From Brachypodium distachyon (taxonomy: Eukaryota; Streptophyta; Magnoliopsida; Poales; Poaceae), in NCBI RefSeq assembly GCF_000005505.3, contig NC_016132.3, positions 56,558,914-56,622,913 of the forward strand: a stretch of 64,000 bases of DNA. Direction: 5' to 3'. Position numbers and translations under genes: made by a program. Below are positions 21,226-33,779 of this stretch, piece after piece. Within the stretch, counting starts at the first letter, position 1. Each line of letters starts with the position of its first letter. The notes below the pieces were generated by a model. It had not been told where the DNA came from, searched no databases, and saw only the letters and a program-made list of their open reading frames with translations.

Positions 21226-24200
21226 ATGGCCGGAGACACCACCCGGCGTCGAGCCGCCGCTTCCACGAGCCGCGGGAGTCCCTCCTCCTCAGAACCAGAT
21301 CTTCGGGCTGCCGCCTCCGCCGCCGCCGCAGCGCGGCGTAGCGGCCGCGGCGACCATGGGCCCCTGCGCCTCATGGCCGTGAGCGTCCGAACCCTCCTTT
21401 TCTTAGGGATTGCTTCCGCGGCCCTCCTCGCCGTCGCCTTCGTGGCGTATACCGGCGGGTGGTGGGAGGATTCGGAGTCGGAGGAGGCCGCTGCGCTGCG
21501 CAGGATGGCGCGCTCCGTCACGCCGCTTGACGCGCCCCTGATGATGGATCTGCCTCAGGTGAGGACCTTTAATTCGTGGGATTTTTTTTCTGTCTACCCC
21601 TTGGTGATTGCAATGCATCAGTTGCTTTGCTGCAACAGTGGAACTTAGGACATGTATTATGTAAGAGTTGTTAGGCACCTAACGGAGGACACCACCGTTT
21701 TGTATTTCATCCTCAGGGTAGAGATGATTGCTGGTTGCATGGTTAAATGGTTAATGATGAGACTTCGTTAAACATTTGGTTAGATAAGCAATATGATCAA
21801 GTACGTCTGTTTTATTAAGTCTGTAATGAAGTTAATTTTATGCGCACTACGCACTAGTGAAATTTTCCCTTGGTTAGTCCAAGGTTGTTAACCTCGTTCA
21901 GAGGTGTGAAGTTAGCACTACATAGTTTCTAATGCATACACGATCTATCGCTCTTCTATGGTGATTTACTCTCCACTCTCAAGCTGGGTGATTTATATGC
22001 TGATAGTAACCAGAACAGCATTCTGATAGTTCATGTTTAACTGGTTGCAGTTCCAAGGCGATCACAAGGAAAGCTTATACTGGGGTACTTACAGGCCAAA
22101 TTTATATCTGGGAATTCGTGCTAGGTGCTTAATTTTGTATCTCTTCCTATTGCCCCCTATAACATGCTAATCAGATTGATTTGCTCTCTTTGAGAACTAT
22201 TCAGGATGTCATTAGTTTTGATGATGCGAACTTATTCATGTCAAACATTAGGCATTCAATGCTTTTTTGGTCTCATTTGATTTGTTCATTTGTGTTAAAT
22301 AAGAAGGAACAGGCACACGATTTGAGTGATTCTGGTGCTGCACCTTGTGGGGTGTGGCCCTGCTGGTGCAGCTTGCTATTTTTACAAGTGGGGAACTATA
22401 TTTGTATTTGATGATGATTCTGTATTTCCAAGCCTGTGAAAATTTCATGCTAACACGATTAATATTTCAGAACACCGATGTCTCTCATTGCTGGGTTGAT
22501 GTGGATTGGCGTGAAAAATGGACAGTATTTTCTTCGTCATGTTTGCCAAGATTCTGATGAGCTTAGCACGTATGGGTGGTCAGATCATAATGGTAGGGAT
22601 TATGGACGTCAAGAGTTGGTTGACCATGGCTTACTGTTGACCACTAGCTTCCTAAAAGTGAAAGGAGAGGGCAGTGGCTATGGTGGAGACTGGGCAGTTC
22701 GACTGGATGCTAACCATGAAAGGTAAGTCAATTGGCAAATACCGCGTGAGCAAGATGCCATCTGTTGTTACTTATTATTACTTCTACCTACACCATTATC
22801 TAAGAAATCAGAATAAATTCATCCAACGAAGTTGCAATTAATTTAGGTCAAGTCTAAGCGAAGCTGAAGAAAGCACCACACATCTGTTCTTCTATATTGC
22901 CGACGAAGCAGGGAAGTCGATCACTATGGGCTCGCATGAGCCTTCTTCAAGAGGTCCTCTTCTTTTGGCATCAGGGTCACATGAAGATGTTGGTGATTGG
23001 GAAGTCCACTTGAGATCTGAGGTATACATATCATTTTCTTGGTTTGTCAACTTGTTAGGTTACTAGTATATGGCGATGTAATGCCATATGGTTGACATTT
23101 ATGTTGACCTAAACGAAACTCTGTTTTCTCACAGGACAATTTGGAAATTCACAGATCTGGATTCCAGTCGACTAATATGCATAATCTAAGTGACCTAGTT
23201 CAACACACCCTTGCGACTAATGTACTGTCTAACTCTTCTTCATTTACCTTACTATTGTGGAAAAGTTTTACAATCTTGTGTATAACTGTACCTTTTGAAC
23301 TTGTGTTTGAATTTTTCTGCTTCTGTGGACTTCTCTAGGCAATGCAAAGTGGGAACCTTAACCTGCCTGACATGACGGAAGACTCTGCAAATATAATGAT
23401 ATATCAGGTAGTCTAAAGGTGAACTAATGTTATTCCATCAATATAATGCATACGGGTACTCCCTCATGTATGCGTCAAGCTTAGAATAAGTCAATATACA
23501 CCCAGAACTTAAGTAATACATTTTTTGGCTCTGTGATTTACGTTTTTCCTCTGTTTTCACAGGTTTCAATAAAACTTCCTGCCAAAATAGACATAGTGTT
23601 CTTGTCAGGGACTGGCTCAAAAGATCCAATGATTGCGGAACGTGTTAATAGGCTAACAGGTGATTCTGGTGCATAGTGCACACTGCATAGAGATAGTATA
23701 TATCCATAATGGGATTCCATCTCCATCGTCCATAATATGCATGCACTAAGCATTTTGAAGGAAGAGAATAATATGCATGCACTAAGCATTTTGAAGGAAG
23801 TGACACGAGCTCTTGACTTTATTTTGCTTCATTGTATTAAATATTAGACCTGTTTGCCTGCATCTTTTCCTTTATTTGAACCTGAACTTTTGGAATTTTG
23901 AAAGCATATTATATTCATTTTGTTTGTTAATTGTTATATCGTTAATGATGTCAGATTTTCAGGACGCACGCTGAGCACCTCCCTTGAATCAAAACGGAAG
24001 GATTTTGAAGAGAGATATGATCAAATTTTTAATGTAAATAATAAGGTGCGCTTCTTGGATGAGTTTTCTAGTTTCCACAATCTTTTTCTTAAAAGTGTCT
24101 AGTGTTGTTTTCTTCTCATTGTATTACTGTTAGATAGGACCTGTGTATTTAATTTCCCAAATAAAATGTATTTGATAGGGCTTATATTTTTTTGTTTATG

Positions 24201-27200
24201 GGGGTAGACATGATAGTGTGGTACATTTTTGTTAGTGTTTGTGTGCTTTACAGTTCTAGGACACTCAAGCTAATTGATTTCTTGCTAGGAAGACAAGTAG
24301 TTGTTCCAGGCGATTGTTAAAGCTTGACTAAAATGTGTGTAATGCACCTATTTTGATGTTATTGTTGCTCTGATGCAGATCGTTTCCAAAGAACTATCTG
24401 TTGGTAGATCTGCCTTATCAAGTCTTCTTGGAGGTATTGGCTACTTCTATGGGCAGTCAAAAATTGCACTTCCAAAAGGTTTTTCAGTAAGTTTTGGAAC
24501 TTCACCTCATAATCTTGTCTGTTTCCTTTTCCTCATGGGTGTTTGCCACATTACTCTGGTGATCTATTCTACTCTAAGGGACTGCTACCCTCTGGTAGTT
24601 TATTCTTATCTGTACTGTGCCAGGTCTGTTTCTTTTGAGTAGTAGAGCAGATATAAATTCTTGGTTATCGCATATCACACAAGAAAAATATAATGTTTGA
24701 AGAATTCCTGTTGCAGCAAAAAAATGGGGATAAATATATTCCATATTGGCCCGCTGCGCTATATACAGCTGTGCCAAGTCGTTCTTTCTTCCCTAGGGGA
24801 TTCCTGTGGGATGAGGGCTTCCACCAGTTAGTCATTTGGTAAGCATTCTATCAATTTACAAATTTCGATGTATGGCTTCTGCTACCCCCATTTCATTTTC
24901 AAGAACTTTACTTCGGTCCTGGTACTGTTACTTTCTTGATGGTAATTTACAGGCGTTGGGATGCGCATATATCCATGGATATAATTGGTCATTGGTTAGA
25001 TCTAATTAACGCAGATGGGTGGATTCCTCGAGAGCAAATATTAGGAGCTGAAGCTTTAAGGTTAGTGTCCACTAGGAGTGATGAACTATGCTTATAGCTA
25101 CGGTTTCTTATATCATCTAGTTCTTGGCTTCATGCAGTAAGGTTCCTGAGGAGTTTGTTCTGCAGTACCCTTCCAATGGAAACCCTCCGACCTTATTTCT
25201 TGCGCTACGTGGTAGGGCATTAATTTCTTCCTCGCTCTTCATTTTTATGATGTAACTATTGCATTAATTTCCACCTATTGCATGCTTTAAAATGTCAAAT
25301 GTTGAAGTATATGCGCTATGCAGAAAATAATGTGACACACTAAAGTTCCCTGTCTCTAGCCCTCCTTCTGAAAATCATCCAGGAGCTGTTTGGGATTCAC
25401 TAAGGACAGATGGACAGATGGGCTCCCCCTCCTCCTATGGTGGGTGCGGAGGTTAAACAGCTTTCCTAGCTTCTACCATCAGGCCACTGGCCTGTTCCCC
25501 CGTCGCTCATACTTCACATATTCAAGGCATAAGAAAATATTAAATAACACTCATGCAACAGAAAGCATGACTATGAAGTTTTGAAAAATATGTAGGTTAA
25601 TTATTTTGGTGCATGTGTATATAAAATTATGCGATGAGAGAAAATTGATCACATTTACCAAGCATCATTGTTTTTAACATGTGGATCTGGCCAAGCAACA
25701 AAACTGATGAAGTTAATCACGTCAGTTTAATCATGTTTTTAATATAATTTTTTTCATTGCAGACTTGGCGAGTGGCATACATGCACACCAGTTTTCAGAT
25801 GAGGAAGCTGAAAAGATATCCACTTTCCTTAAAACGGCTTATGTACGGCTGAATTCTTGGTTTCAGTGGTTCAACAGTACACAATCAGGTGAACTTTGCT
25901 GTTCCAATGTTTTTTATTATATACTCCCTCCTTTTCACAAAGGTTGGCGTATTTTGTTTCGTTAAGACAAGCTTGTGACAAAGAATTACTCTATTAATAT
26001 GTAAGTTATATGATATGAAACCATGATCATTAGCAAGAACTTTTAAAGACGAATCCATTGATATAAATTTCATGTATGAAAAAACACATATTAATAGAGT
26101 TTTCATCGGTCAAAGCCTTCTCTTAACGAAACAAAATACGCCAACCTTTGTGAAATGGAGGGAGTATCTACTATTAAGACTGAATAACCATTGGTGGCTG
26201 TGAAGATGGAAACAATCTGTTTTTGTTCTGGCAAGCATGGTAAAGTATGTGTGGACTAGATATTCACTTTATTTTTAGGTCTGTAATCACGACAGTGTTC
26301 AGAAAACGCATAATCATGCTGAACCTGCAAGCTGTTATACTCTCTCCATTAAAAAATAGAAAATATAAGGTGTATTTCATTCTCTTTGACCAAGAATTAC
26401 TTCATTAACATGTGACTTATGTGATCCAAATCATAACCATTAGCAAGTATGTTTTAATATGAATACAATGATATCCATTTTATGTCACTCAAATTGTACA
26501 TTAATGGAGTAATTCTTGGTCAAAGCCTTTGTCAAAAGAAACGAAATATGACTTGTATTTTGGAACGGATGTAGTATGATTTATAGACATATTATTGAAG
26601 ATGAGGATTACCATACTCACTTGAACTTATTAGGAGCTACTCCATACATGTGTTGTATATGATGCAAATGACCAGAAGAATAGATACATTTATGGTTCCA
26701 AAGCCTTGACTTGGAGCTACTACTTTTAAGGAATATATTTGGTTTAGTGAGTTATCTTCTCGGGCATTAGACTTTAGTTCACTAACGATTTGTTTGGATC
26801 CTTTGCTGTCCTTTCCTAGCTAGGCTAAGTTTAGCTTAGCTCACTTGGAAGTGGCTGACACAAGCAAGGTTTTGTTGTTTGGTTGCTTCTCTTGTTCAGA
26901 AGGGCAACACATTTAGGCTACTTGTTATGGCTCATATTTTTCTGCACAATTAAGCGCTTGCTGTTGCGACCAAGTCATTTCGGCTTGCTGACCGGGCCAA
27001 GCATTAACTTGCAGTTATTGGCTAAATTATTTGCTTGTACAAACCGCCAATCTGCTCAGCTAGGCTAGGATCTGAGATCCAAACACATCCTCACTGTAGT
27101 AAGCATAGCAACTCAGCACAATTACCAGAAAATGTTACCGAAGCTAGGTCAGAAGTACAAATAGCTGGCCCAGCTGAAAAAATCGTCTCTTCTGTTGATT

Positions 27201-30200
27201 ATCTAGATATTCTTCCCTTTTCTCTCATGCAGAAGAAACGCAATAAACTTTTCAGAAGCTATCTGGTTTCTCTTCATTTTCCCTGATTCTTCTATATTTT
27301 GTACTCTCTTCTCAAGCTGACTCAAAAAAGAGGCCCCAGCTGATCAACTGTTCCAGTGAGAAAGAAAAATGAACCCAGTTGTCTGAGTATGGAACGCTTA
27401 TATGCCTCACGTAAGGATCTGCCTGTCCAAACTAGAAACTGCACATGGTTGTAGGTTACAGCGCCTGGGTTTTGATGGCCTCGGAAGAGATAGGCTCCAT
27501 TTCTTTGCACTGTTCTAAAAGGTTGCCTTTGTTTTGATGGCAAACCTTCGCACTGCCTTTGGCGGCAGTAGGTACCGCCTGCATGCCTTCCTTGTCTAGT
27601 CTGTCTAGATGGCTGCCTAGCCTGATTGGTTGGTGACCGTGCAGTAGTTGCCTCTAAAACGCCCTCCTAGCCTAAGTGCCGTTTAGAAGACTTTTTTTTT
27701 CTCATGGCATTGTTTTGTGCATTTAAGCTTTCTGTGAACTGGTTTAATCTGTAAGATATTGTATAATTTATTTATCCAGTTAAAGTCAAAGTTTATTGTT
27801 GAGTCAATCAGCCCTGGATGTACTCTTCACTATCTGTGGATTATTATCCATTATGTTTCTGCTTGTCATGTCAACATTTCCAACTTTTGGCCTATTTATC
27901 ATTAATATTTTTTACCTAATTTTTTTTAGGGAAATATGAAGGAGCCTTTTTTTGGCATGGAAGAGACAACATGACAACAAAAGAATTAAACCCAAAGGTT
28001 GTTGAACAATTTTAGTTGCTTGCTGCCCCTCTGATCAATTGACTCGAAAGTGTAGTTCGAAAGAATTTGTTGTTGAGAGTAGAGTTTCTTCCCTTCCATT
28101 CTCCACAACATTGAACTAGCACGATAACTCCTAATGTTGCTGACTTGTGTACAGACTTTGACATCTGGGTTGGATGACTATCCTCGTGCATCTCACCCCA
28201 ATGATGAAGAACGCCATGTTGACCTCCGCTGTTGGATGCTTCTAGCTACAAATTGTATGAGCTCAATTGCAGAGTTTCTTAAAATGGATAGCTCTCTTGA
28301 GAAGGTACCACACTATGAATAGATCAAAAGAGGTGCTTTGTCTCGACCATTCTCTGAGTGACACTTCTTGATAAATCTTCATTGAACTTCTACAGGATTA
28401 CAATAAGATGTTGGATCAACTTTCAGATTTTGGGACACTCAACAAGGTCTTGCTCTGAAAATTTTGAGATTTCTTCCCATTCCTGGATTCTATATTTTTC
28501 TACTTTTGTTTTTAAGATCAATCAGATATTTCATCTTTAAGTCAAATAACTAGTGTATTAAGTTTTGGATATGAATAAAGGCATTTGTAGCTGATACAGT
28601 GCCGATAATTATGACTAATACAAATTTCTCATATGACTGTTTAACATAGATAAAAAAAACTGTGCAATGGGTGGTGGCTAATGTTATCGACAATTCGATT
28701 AAGTATTGTGGTTTTAGACTTTAGTTCCTGCCCAAATCCTAGGGATCTTGTAAGCAAATGCCTTGGAATATTTTTAAAAAACATGCTGAGCTTTCTGTTT
28801 GCCTTTCCATATGCCAGTATTTTTTTTATTCAAAGAGCACCTAATTACTACATGCCTTTTATTTTATCGGATGTCCCCGAAGGGACACAGATGCTTTTTA
28901 TTAACTTCTATTGACTATTAAGTATCTGTATGTAACAAGCAGTGTTTGAGCAATTACTGGAGTGGAGTTCTATGTCCATTTCGTAATTGTTTGTTACATT
29001 CAGTTTTGAAGTGTTGTTATTTTTACAGATGCACTTGGATGAGAAAATCGGTGCCTATTTTGACTATGGTAACCATACAGAAAAGGTTGGTGTTGCACTT
29101 CCTCTCAGCTTTGTTATTCTGCTTGCCAGACATGATTATTGATTTTGATCGTAAGATCATTGTTGAAGGTTCGATTGAGATGGTATGAAGTGAACAACAA
29201 GGGTGTTATGAGACGTGAACTCTTGAGAGAGACATTACAACCCCCTCAGATGCAATTAGTACCTCATGTTGGTTATGTAAGCCTTTTCCCATTTATGATG
29301 GGGGCTATTCCACCTGTAAGCTCGTTGCTTCAATCTCTTTCTTTCTCACTTTTAATGCTTTTCATCCCAGCTTAATGATCCTCTTCCTAAGCACCATTTA
29401 ACTCTGCAGGAATCATGGGTTCTTGAGAAACAGCTCGACCTTATATCTAACAGTTCTATCTTATGGACGGATTATGGCCTTCGGTCCCTTTCTAGAACAA
29501 GGTAATACCTGAAGGCCTATCTATTTCACTTTTTTTTTTTGCAAAGAAACGGCTCAATGGTCAATGCATGAAATTTGCACTTCAGAACTTCTAGAGCATC
29601 TATAGGGGTGTAATTTCGTTAGAGGGCCCAGTGTTGAAGACTGGGGCCAGCAATATTACACTCATCTAATGGTGTACTATTAAGTCTTTTAGTTACTGGA
29701 TTCTAAATTAATTGCTGATCCATGGTCTAGTTCAATATATATGAAGCGTAATACGGAGCATGACGCCCCGTACTGGAGAGGTGCTATTTGGATAAACATG
29801 AACTACATGATTCTTTCAGCACTCCATCACTATGCACACGGTAAACTCTTCAATCAATGCTGTGAAATGAAGACTCATCCTTTTCAAACTTCACTGTATG
29901 CACAGTTATCTAACATTGTGCTGTACTGCAGAGGACGGCCCGTACATGAGCAGGGCAGGGCAATTGTATGGTGATCTAAGATCAAACCTGATCCGGTATA
30001 TCCATCTTTCTCGCAAGCTGAATGAAATTAGCTGAATTGCAGCCTCTCTAATAGATTGCTGGTGCCTCTTGTCATCTCTCATTCGCAGGAACATCGTGCA
30101 GAATTACCATGAAACTGGGTTCTTCTGGGAGAACTATGACCAGAAGAACAAAGGGAAGGGAAAGGGTGCAAGGTCGTTTACAGGATGGACTTCACTTGTT

Positions 30201-30242
30201 GTTCTGATCATGTCCGAGTCCTACCCATCATTGCACAGGTGA
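21226..30242 (+). CDS. GCS1: Mannosyl-oligosaccharide glucosidase (processing alpha-glucosidase I, GH63)
   Basis: Removes the outermost alpha-1,2 glucose from Glc3Man9GlcNAc2 on new glycoproteins in the ER lumen, the first trimming step of N-glycosylation. A 22-exon model gives about 866 residues, close to plant glucosidase I: 21226-21558, 22051-22124, 22471-22722, 22847-23021, 23135-23221, 23339-23407, 23563-23659, 23963-24045, 24379-24486, 24717-24838, 24953-25060, 25138-25211, 25763-25888, 27930-27997, 28155-28304, 28396-28446, 29029-29085, 29169-29315, 29410-29501, 29731-29840, 29932-29995, 30089-30242. All phases agree. The N-terminus has a cytosolic TTRRR motif and an anchor at residues about 54-75 (type II). 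The N-domain opens with [15 protein letters not shown] and GLMWIG. The C-terminal catalytic barrel includes [72 protein letters not shown] and [14 protein letters not shown]. Intron 13 is 2.04 kb and carries MITEs. Confidence 0.95.
23732..23800 (+). repeat. 33-bp direct duplication in intron 7 of glucosidase I
   Basis: The unit ATAATATGCATGCACTAAGC continuing ATTTTGAAGGAAG occurs at 23732-23764 and again, identical, at 23768-23800, with a 3-bp spacer. A young local duplication in non-coding sequence. Confidence 0.9.
25924..26164. mobile_element. Stowaway-type MITE in glucosidase I intron 13 (first)
   Basis: 241 bp with long inverted arms (CTCCCTCCTTTTCACAAAGG ... CCTTTGTGAAATGGAGGGAG, extending through GTTGGCGTATTTTGTTTCGT) and flanking TA at 25922-25923 and 26165-26166. 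The near-perfect arms indicate a fairly recent insertion. Confidence 0.9.
26340..26574. mobile_element. Stowaway-type MITE in glucosidase I intron 13 (second)
   Basis: 235 bp, diverged, with ends CTCTCTCCATT / ACGGATGTAG. It shares internal ATGTGACTTATGTGATC and GGTCAAAGCCTTTGTCAAA sequence with the first MITE. TA lies on each side (26338-26339, 26575-26576). Confidence 0.75.
26786..27090. mobile_element. MITE-like element with TGTTTGGATC ends in glucosidase I intron 13
   Basis: Inverted termini: GATTTGTTTGGATCC...CCTAGCTAGGCTA on the left, AGCTAGGCTAGGATCTGAGATCCAAACACATCC on the right (in pieces). The length of about 300 bp and the TGTTTGGATC tips suggest a hAT or PIF/Harbinger-derived MITE. 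The exact ends and target duplication are uncertain. Confidence 0.6.
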
Positions 30243-31000
30243 GATACAGTATATGCCAAGCAGCCACACAGAAGATATCGATCCCAATTGGAATGGAAGG
30301 CCTTGGCCATTGTTGAGCCTTGTTTTGGCCGAGATACAGTGGGAAGACTGGGCCATAGCGTTGCTGGTTCAATCAGTCTTTGGACAATAACTCCTTACAT
30401 CTGGGCTTCGAAATGCCATGAGATGTATAAGCATCTAGAAAAGTAGAGAAATTGATACAACCGATTATGCTTGTGATCTGTCAAGGAGCAATGACACGGT
30501 GCGCACAGTACCATTTACTAAGAGCAGGCAAAATCTGGCTCCGAAGTTCCAATCATGGCCTGATCTACACCTGCAACCGGAGGAAATTGCATAAATCACC
30601 CATCATTGGACATGTTGCGCAAAAAAACCATTATTTGTCTTTTTTTTCCTGCAAAACACTTAGTATCAGTCTAATATGTTGCACATAAGTCGTAACCTGA
30701 GTTTCGTCGTCTTAATGATGTTTTTGACCGGTGGGGCCCACGGCCCACCTGTCAGTACCAACATGGCAGCTTGGGCTTGCCAGCGTGGAGTGGGTCGATT
30801 CCGATGGCCTCGACCAGCCTGCCGGCGTGCACGGTGCGCCCATCGTCGTCGTGATGTACTCCCCGAGCTCCTCCTCCATGCCGCGCACGTGTGTGCGTGC
30901 GGAGGCGGCGGCGAACTTGCAGAGCGGCGGCCGCGTGCGGAGGTGACGCGCGCGGGCTGGCAGAGTGGCGGCGGCGGCTCGTGCAGGTCAGAGCGGCGAC
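30243..31000. other. 3' flank of glucosidase I and GC-rich spacer
   Basis: The first about 450 bp is an ordinary 3' flank. From about 30730 the sequence is GC-rich with GGTGGGGCCCACGGCCCACCTGTCAG-like text, of the sort seen in captured or transposon-borne GC-rich segments. Open frames on both strands overlap one another and look like composition artefacts. Confidence 0.4.
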
Positions 31001-31019
31001 CCGGAGCGCAGCGAGCATC

Positions 31020-31250
31020 GGTTCGTGTGGTCACTGACCTGGAGATAGCACGACTTGGAGGTTCCTATGCAGACCAGTGTGTGGACGGCATGGTGGGCGG
31101 CGGCATGGTGGAGGTGCTCGAGGAGTACTTCGGCATTGACCTGATCCACGCTGGCAATCGCATATGGCCTCGGATTGATATGATCCAAAACTTTTGTTCA
31201 TTTGATGCAATCTTTATGACGTCCACTTGTGAGCCAAAAACGGTTGCCAA
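31020..31250 (+). pseudogene. Possible fragment of an adenylate isopentenyltransferase (IPT) gene
   Basis: The plus-strand frame reads ARLGGSYADQCVDGMVGGGM followed by VEVLEEYFGIDLIHAG. Plant cytokinin-synthesis isopentenyltransferases have a similar segment (a ...VDxMVxxGMVxEVxxxF run followed by a G-I/L-R-x-AIGVPE block). Here the text after HAG goes out of register (NRIWPRIDM) and no other IPT part is found. If right, this is a short decayed or captured fragment. The match is from memory of the family and is short. Confidence 0.35.
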
Positions 31251-31476
31251 CAACGTCCTTCCTACAAAGAAGAAAAGTCGGTCAAATTCGGTCTAAAATT
31301 GCAAGAATCATATTGCTCGAGTCTCAACCAAATTCCCACTCCTGACTTGTCGACAACCACTGGTCCACTAGCAGCACCTCCGACGCGTCAGGTAACCGGT
31401 TAGTTAAGCCAAAGCGATACTACCCCCGACCCCGTGCCCCAAATTCCGCCCTCGGACGCCGGCGGCCGTGGGCATC

Positions 31477-33779
31477 ATGATGGCCGCGCCGAGCAGCCGC
31501 GCGGTGGCCATCGGCGGCTCGCTGCTCCTGCTCCTCGTCTTCGCGCTCTCCTCCACCGTCATCTATCTCACCTCCTCCGGCCCCGCCGCCTCCCCCAGCA
31601 GCATCCTCCTCAACCTCCGCCCCGCCAAGTGCCCGCCGGCCCCGCCGCTCCGCGTCTTCATGTACGACCTCCCCGCGCGCTTCCACGTCGCCATGATGAC
31701 CACCGCGGCGAACGGCTCCGGGGGCGAGGGTTTCCCCGCGTGGCCGCCGTCCGCGGGCGGGATCAGGCGCCAGCACAGCGTCGAGTACTGGATGATGGCG
31801 TCGCTGCAGGGCGGCGGCGGGGAGGGCAAGTTCGGGGCCAGGGAGGCCGTCAGGGTGGCGGATCCGGAGGCCGCGGAAGCCTTCTTCGTCCCCTTCTTCT
31901 CCTCGCTCAGCTTCAACGTGCACGGCCGCAACATGACCGATCCCGACACCGAGGCCGACCGCCTCCTTCAGGTTACCGCTGATACACCTGATTATTATCT
32001 CGTTATTTTTGCTGATAATTCTGTTCTGTGTTCTATAATTAATTAACTCGGCCTAGATTGGGACATCTCTGCGCAAAATTGTGTTATGTGTTACGGAAAG
32101 ACGATGGCAGGAGCAGGACCAGCCAAAATTACCCGGTAAAAAGATGTTACTGCAGACACAGTACGTGCATAATATAATGAAAAATCAGCTATCCAATAAG
32201 CACAATAAGCTCATATAATTCGATGATAAACCGTTGGGCTTTGAACAATGCTCTCATCAGTTGGTGTTCCATCACTGTCGACAACACTATTTAGCAGTAG
32301 TGGTCTCCTCAAATTATGTTTAACCAGACAGAATGATGTCCCCTTTGCTCAAATAATGCAATGTGCCCTTTTTGTCACTAGTAATGGGGTTCTTTAGCTT
32401 GCTCAAATGTAGTGTTTAGTTAAGCTAGGTCTAGAATGTTCGAGAAATGAGAATCAGCAGCTATAATCTGCGAGGTGTTAATGATGAGAGATTTTGCATA
32501 AAGGAACTGACTGTTTTATGCACAACTCCTAAGTAGTTGGTCACTGTGCATCTTTATAATTCTTTAAATGGAAGGAAATTGTCATCATGTCATAGTTACA
32601 TACTAAGAAAAACTATCGAAAAATACATTGTAAGGAAAATAATTCAACTAAGTACTAATTAAATTGAACTGATCTTTTTTTCTATCTTGTTCTTGTAGGT
32701 GGAACTTATTGACGTTCTATGGAAGTCTAAATATTGGCAACGATCTGCGGGCCGTGACCATGTGATTCCCATGCATCATCCAAATGCTTTTAGATTTCTG
32801 CGAGATATGGTCAATGCATCTGTTCTTATAGTTGCAGACTTCGGGAGATACACACAGGAATTGGCTTCCTTGAGGAAAGATGTTGTGGCACCATATGTGC
32901 ATGTTGTAGATTCCTTCATTAATGATGATCCACCTGATCCATTTGAGGCTCGTCCTACGCTGCTTTTCTTCAGGGGACGAACAGTCAGGAAAGCTGTATG
33001 GAGTTTATTTATGATGACACCCATCCTAATCTTTTATTTGTAATGGAATTTTATCTTGAGAATATGCATCTTAGGGGTCCTTTTTTCTTTCAGGAAGGAA
33101 AAATCCGTGCAAAACTCGCAAAGATATTAAAAGACAAAGATGGTGTGCGCTTCGAGGATAGTCTTGCCACGGGCGAGGGCATTAACACAGTAAGCATCTC
33201 TTTCATTTTTATCCTTTTTTATTTTCTGACCTAAAATTAGATGGACTAGTGCCTTCTATGTATATGGTGGATTTTGTTTATAGTTTTGGTATGTTGGTGT
33301 GATTCTCTTTTCTGTTGAGGCTTATTGATATGAGAACGTGACATTTTGAACGGTGATCCCAACAGTCTACAGAAGGTATGCGGTCATCAAAGTTCTGTCT
33401 CCATCCTGCCGGGGATACTCCTTCCTCGTGCCGCCTGTTTGATGCCATTGTCAGTCATTGTATTCCTGTGATTGTCAGCAGCCGGATCGAGCTCCCTTTT
33501 GAAGATGAGATTGATTACAGCGAGTTCTCTCTCTTCTTCTCAGTTGAAGAAGCTCTAAAGCCTGATTACTTGCTCGACCAGCTCAGGCAGATGCCTAAAG
33601 AAAAGTGGGTTGAGATGTGGTCAAAGCTAAAAAATGTCTCCAGTCACTATGAGTTCCAGTATCCCACTAGGAAGGGTGATGCCGTGAACATGATATGGCG
33701 GCAGGTGAGACACAAAATCCCTGCAGTTAATCTTGCGATTCACAGGAATAGGAGACTAAAAATTCCAGATTGGTGGTGA
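31477..33779 (+). CDS. Exostosin-family GT47 glycosyltransferase, ARAD-like
   Basis: About 433 residues. Exons are 31477-31971, 32699-32995, 33094-33189 and 33366-33779, all phase 0. Residues about 10-32 form a signal anchor ([20 protein letters not shown]), giving a type II Golgi protein. The exostosin domain then runs from [14 protein letters not shown] through [48 protein letters not shown]-type and [12 protein letters not shown] segments, and ends with [31 protein letters not shown] and [15 protein letters not shown]. This order matches plant GT47 group B proteins such as the arabinan-related ARAD1, which act in pectin/cell-wall polymer synthesis. The exact sugar is not known. The ATG at 31477 was chosen because the frame upstream opens only with non-ATG codons; a second ATG follows at once (31480). 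Confidence 0.9.
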
